A stretch of DNA of 64,000 nucleotides, from the NCBI RefSeq assembly GCF_005221285.1, contig NZ_CP039886.1, forward strand, positions 124,001 through 188,000, read 5' to 3'. The notes below the pieces were generated by a model. It ran no database searches. It saw only the letters and a list, made by a program, of their open reading frames with translations, and was not told the DNA's origin. Every line of letters begins with the position of its first letter. Position 1 is the first letter of the stretch. Below, piece by piece: positions 61,209 to 64,000 of this stretch. Source of the DNA: Neisseria flavescens. GTDB lineage: Bacteria > Pseudomonadota > Gammaproteobacteria > Burkholderiales > Neisseriaceae. Position numbers and translations under genes: made by a program.

Positions 61209-61643
61209 ATGAAAAAACACGATTTTGAAGCACGTCGCGAGGCTTTGCTGAAAGACATCCGAGAAGTAATGGATGATGTGGAAGAGTTGTACCGCAATGG
61301 GGTTGAAGCCGGTTCGGAAGAGGGCGGCAAAGCCCGGGCCAAATTGGAAGAAAAATTGGCTGTGGCCAAAGAGCGTTTGAGTCGTTTTGAAGAAGAGGCC
61401 GGCGAGCGTCTGCGCCATCATGCCGAGCGTGCGCGTGAAAAATACGAGCAGTTTGAAGAAGCGGCTCAGGAGCGTTTTAAAGAAGGCAAAGAGCGTTTTG
61501 CCGAATTTGAAGCCGATGCAGGTGCGCGTTTGAAACGCGGTGCCAAACACGCTGATGAAGTGGTGCATGAAAAACCATACTATGCGATGGGTTTTGCTGC
61601 ATTGGCCGGTTTGGTTGTCGGTGTGTTGTTGAACCGCCGTTAA
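61209..61643 (+). CDS. ElaB/YqjD-like (DUF883) membrane-anchored protein
   Basis: 144 residues: a long charged helix (Glu/Arg/Lys/Ala rich, coiled coil) and one C-terminal membrane helix MGFAALAGLVVGVLLNRR. E. coli YqjD and ElaB have this plan and bind ribosomes at the membrane in stationary phase. First of a yqjD-yqjE-yqjK-like gene set. Confidence 0.85.
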   Translation: MKKHDFEARREALLKDIREVMDDVEELYRNGVEAGSEEGGKARAKLEEKLAVAKERLSRFEEEAGERLRHHAERAREKYEQFEEAAQERFKEGKERFAEFEADAGARLKRGAKHADEVVHEKPYYAMGFAALAGLVVGVLLNRR

Positions 61644-61752
61644 TGTGAATATGTTAAGGCCGTCTGAACAGGCGTGCACATGAAATCATGGATTTCATTG
61701 CGCCGTGCAGACGGCCTTAGCCTTATGTTTCCTGAGAAAAAGGATAATCGAG

Positions 61753-62160
61753 ATGGGAATTCGCCAGCGTTTTGAACATGGCAAGGCTTTGTTGAATCAG
61801 GGCGCGGATTTGCTGCTGCTGCGTTTGCAGGTATTGAGCTTGGATTTGACGCGTCAGGCGGAGAATGTGTTCCGGTTGGCGATTTGGTTGGTATTGTCCG
61901 GCGCGCTGTTGATGGTGGGCTTGGTCGGTTTGCTGTTCGGATTGAACCGCGTGCTGTCGGATGTCGCCGCTTTGTGGGTATTTTTCGGCATTTTCTTTGT
62001 GAGCCTGCTGATTATTGCCGTATTGTTCCGCAAAGTATCGGCAGATTATCGGGAGCAGGGCAGCCGCGTGGCTGAAACCTTGCAGGATATTCGATCGGAC
62101 ATTGCGTATTTGCGCGGTGAGATAGACAAGGGTGCGGACGATGAAGCAACAAGGACATAG
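61753..62160 (+). CDS. YqjE-like (phage holin superfamily III) membrane protein
   Basis: 135 residues with two membrane helices (about 36-62 and 70-90) and a charged C-terminal coil VSADYREQGSRVAETLQDIR. The last 40 codons are duplicated downstream at 62891. The native end would run ...DADDEATGV; here the frame ends ATRT because the sequence diverges into the insertion just after the repeat. Start MGIRQRFEHG is used rather than ATG 61705. Confidence 0.85.
   Translation: MGIRQRFEHGKALLNQGADLLLLRLQVLSLDLTRQAENVFRLAIWLVLSGALLMVGLVGLLFGLNRVLSDVAALWVFFGIFFVSLLIIAVLFRKVSADYREQGSRVAETLQDIRSDIAYLRGEIDKGADDEATRT
62034..62151 (+). repeat. Direct repeat, left copy (about 118 bp)
   Basis: From AGTATCGGCAGATTATCGGG to GATGAAGCAACA, covering the end of the yqjE-like gene and the first codons of the yqjK-like gene. 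The right copy begins at 62891, offset 857 bases. About five substitutions separate them. Confidence 0.93.
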
Positions 62161-62170
62161 AGTTTTCTAA
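62141..62170 (+). pseudogene. Truncated start of the yqjK-like gene
   Basis: The left repeat carries ATGAAGCAACAAGGA, the first codons of the yqjK-like gene; it then diverges and stops at TAA after nine codons. The intact copy starts at 62998. Confidence 0.75.
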
Positions 62171-62333
62171 GAATATTAGAACATGTCAATTTTATTGCAA
62201 ATGCCGTCATAGATAGACATAAAAATATTCTCGTAGCTTTTAAGATACTCTTGAAACCTTGATTAGGCACTTGCTATCTAATGATAAGGGGTTGCCCTCG
62301 AATAATCAGTAAAGAAAGATTTGTTCTGGTTAT

Positions 62334-62660
62334 CTATAGCAGGGCAGTTCCAATAATATTGATTTGTGGATAGAAATTTATCATTATATGAAGGCTGTTG
62401 GAAAATTTAAATGATAGAGAATTACCATTTTCATCCAAATATAGCTCCGACAGATCTTCTAGATAAAGATCAATGACAATACAATCTTTTCTGTAAAACA
62501 AGAGTTTGACAGAATTTACTGTCAGATCAAAGCTCAAAGTAACTCGCTCATCACCGTTAACAAACTTAACGGTCTGAATAACATCATCTATTTCGCAATC
62601 AAACCCATAAATAGACATAAACTCATTACAATTTGGAATCACTAATTTAGCATTATTCAT
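62334..62660 (-). CDS. Low-GC hypothetical protein inside the repeat-flanked insertion
   Basis: 108 residues, acidic, AT-rich, no signal peptide; pattern of short beta strands (TVKFVNGDERVTLSFDLTV, SVKLLFYRKDCIVIDLYLED). A perfect AGGAGG lies 8 bases before ATG, so it is a real gene. No family is recognised. It is opposite in direction to its host operon and has the size and composition of an orphan immunity-type protein (inference). Confidence 0.72.
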   Translation of the reverse strand: MNNAKLVIPNCNEFMSIYGFDCEIDDVIQTVKFVNGDERVTLSFDLTVNSVKLLFYRKDCIVIDLYLEDLSELYLDENGNSLSFKFSNSLHIMINFYPQINIIGTALL

Positions 62661-62890
62661 TCTGGTTTCCTCCTTTGAGTATTATGGTAGCAGAAGATTT
62701 CGAGCTGTTATTTATTATTGGAAAAAGACTCTCAAACTTTTAATTTTTAAGGGCAGTTACATCTTCTTTTATTTAATCCTTATGTTTTCCTGAAAAGAGA
62801 TAATTAAAATAGCATTGTCAAATCTGGTGGCTTTGAGGATATTTTTAGCTATTTTTATGAAACTGTTGATTATACTGTATTATTTTAAAC
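62661..62890. other. Remaining insertion DNA, no gene seen
   Basis: AT-rich sequence between the hypothetical gene's start and the right direct repeat; it presumably holds the promoter of the minus-strand gene. No terminal inverted repeats or transposase are seen. Confidence 0.5.
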
Positions 62891-63008
62891 AGTATCGGCA
62901 GATTATCGGGAGCAGGGCAGTCGCGTGGCTGAGACCTTGCAGGATATTCGATCGGATATTGCGTATTTGCGCGGTGAGATAGACAAGGATGCGGATGATG
63001 AAGCAACA
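62891..63008 (+). repeat. Direct repeat, right copy (about 118 bp)
   Basis: Matches 62034-62151 with about five substitutions and reconnects to the intact yqjK-like gene. Its upstream border AAAC differs from the left copy. Confidence 0.93.
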
Positions 63009-63264
63009 GGAGTATGAGGAAGCGCGCGAGCTGCTGCTTTTGGAAGCCAAGCTGGTGCGGCTGCGGATTGAAGCGGAAAATTTGAAACTGCGTAAAGCGG
63101 AAGAAAGTAATGCTCGGCAGACTAATTGCTTGGTGATGTTGGCCGATATGGCGTATCAGTTGAGCCAAACGCGTTTGCTGTCTCAACGCGCTTTGTTTTC
63201 TACATCGCGCCGTCGGCATTGGATTTGGCTGGTATTGGCGGTCATGCTGGGCTTGTCGAGATAA
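62998..63264 (+). CDS. YqjK-like small membrane-associated protein
   Basis: 88 residues: charged helical N-terminus (MKQQEYEEARELLLLEAKLV) and one C-terminal membrane helix HWIWLVLAVMLGLSR. Order after the DUF883 and holin-III genes matches the yqjD-yqjE-yqjK set of E. coli. AAGGA lies 8 bases upstream; another in-frame ATG precedes at 62995. It is now cut off from its operon by the insertion and depends on whatever promoter the insertion supplies. Confidence 0.72.
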   Translation: MKQQEYEEARELLLLEAKLVRLRIEAENLKLRKAEESNARQTNCLVMLADMAYQLSQTRLLSQRALFSTSRRRHWIWLVLAVMLGLSR

Positions 63265-63400
63265 CCGAGGGCTGAGGTTTGGTCAAAATGATATTTGCGG
63301 CGTGTTGTTGGAGAGTGTGAACCGCTTGTTGAGGACGCTGCGTCATTGTGTTGCCGCAACTGAAGCTTTATTTATGTTGAGTATTTTTTACAAAAGACAC

Positions 63401-63428
63401 CGGCCGTCTGAACATTTCAGACGGCCTC
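63401..63428. repeat. Inverted uptake-sequence pair before psd
   Basis: GGCCGTCTGAA and TTCAGACGGCC separated by CAT; no T run. Confidence 0.7.
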
Positions 63429-63489
63429 AATGTTTGGAGTTTCAGATATAATGGCGGCAATTTTGAAATTATTAAATAAAGGATAAGTG

Positions 63490-64000
63490 ATGAACCGTTT
63501 GTATCCCCACCCGATTATCGCCCGTGAGGGCTGGCCGATTATCGGCGGCGGTTTGGCTTTGAGCCTGCTGGTGTCGATGTGCTGCGGTTGGTGGTCTTTG
63601 CCGTTTTGGGTGTTTACCGTATTTGCATTGCAGTTTTTCCGCGACCCTGCGCGTGAGATTCCGCAAAATCCTGAAGCGGTGTTGAGCCCGGTTGACGGCC
63701 GTATCGTGGTGGTTGAGCGCGCACGCGATCCGTATCGTGATGTCGATGCTTTGAAAATCAGTATTTTTATGAACGTGTTCAACGTGCATTCGCAAAAATC
63801 GCCTGCCGATTGTACGGTAACGAAAGTGGTCTATAACAAAGGCAAATTCGTGAATGCGGATTTGGACAAAGCCAGCACGGAAAACGAACGCAATGCGGTG
63901 TTGGCGACTACGGCTTCTGGTCGTGAAATTACTTTTGTTCAAGTGGCCGGTTTGGTGGCGCGCCGTATTTTGTGCTACACCCAAGCAGGTGCGAAACTGT
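63490..64000 (+). CDS. psd: Phosphatidylserine decarboxylase proenzyme, 5' part
   Basis: The first 170 codons; the gene runs past the window. The enzyme makes phosphatidylethanolamine in the inner membrane. N-terminus [20 protein letters not shown], a membrane helix pair (about 17-45), and [19 protein letters not shown] and [13 protein letters not shown] are diagnostic. The pyruvoyl-forming cleavage motif near the C-terminus is beyond the window. ATG follows GGATAAGTG. Confidence 0.95.
   Translation, partial: MNRLYPHPIIAREGWPIIGGGLALSLLVSMCCGWWSLPFWVFTVFALQFFRDPAREIPQNPEAVLSPVDGRIVVVERARDPYRDVDALKISIFMNVFNVHSQKSPADCTVTKVVYNKGKFVNADLDKASTENERNAVLATTASGREITFVQVAGLVARRILCYTQAGAKL

Overview
The window is a chromosomal segment of a commensal Neisseria. 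The Neisseria DNA uptake sequence core GCCGTCTGAA occurs dozens of times, often as inverted pairs after genes. The prevailing form is the AG dialect (AGGCCGTCTGAA), not the ATGCCGTCTGAA of meningococcus and gonococcus. With a lic1 phosphorylcholine locus and a short Correia element, this points to a non-pathogenic species, perhaps of the N. subflava/flavescens group. Species is inference; genus is firm.

Layout: 1-4550 is most of an rRNA operon (16S 3' part, tRNA-Ile, tRNA-Ala, 23S, 5S, terminator). 4800-5780 holds the competence genes comE and comP (the uptake-sequence receptor). 5850-11650 is a minus-strand run: uppP, a dsbA, a SPOR-domain protein, comM, ubiK and metK. A candidate structured RNA lies upstream of metK. 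12039-17000 has lpxL, recC and a thioredoxin-like gene; lapB and lapA are on the minus strand at 17106-18600. Diverging from lapA is licABCD (18721-22169), which makes and attaches phosphorylcholine to surface glycolipid, followed by ilvE.

23250-27340 is an accessory patch of remnants: a chimeric reading frame, a TpsA/FHA haemagglutinin fragment, a frameshifted plasmid-type replication initiator, and a broken toxin-like C-terminus with a possible immunity gene. Then metE, metF, iscX, fdx, two unusual proteins and hscA, where the uptake-sequence dialect switches locally to AGGTCGTCTGAA. 36201-37577 is rpsF-priB-rpsR-rplI, followed by mltB, an aldose epimerase, dnaX with a perfect -1 slippery heptamer, ybaB, tRNA-Asn, a lipoprotein, dapF and cysK.

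47380-61016 is a TCA-cycle cluster (sdhCDAB, sdhE, gltA, sucAB, lpdA, sucCD) encoding succinate dehydrogenase, citrate synthase, the 2-oxoglutarate dehydrogenase complex and succinyl-CoA ligase. The window ends with a yqjD-yqjE-yqjK-like set split by a low-GC insertion between about 118-bp direct repeats, and the 5' part of psd.

Strongest leads: the metK-upstream RNA, the dnaX frameshift site, the repeat-flanked insertion, the licA repeat tract, the toxin/immunity remnant, and ComP with Gln instead of Glu5.
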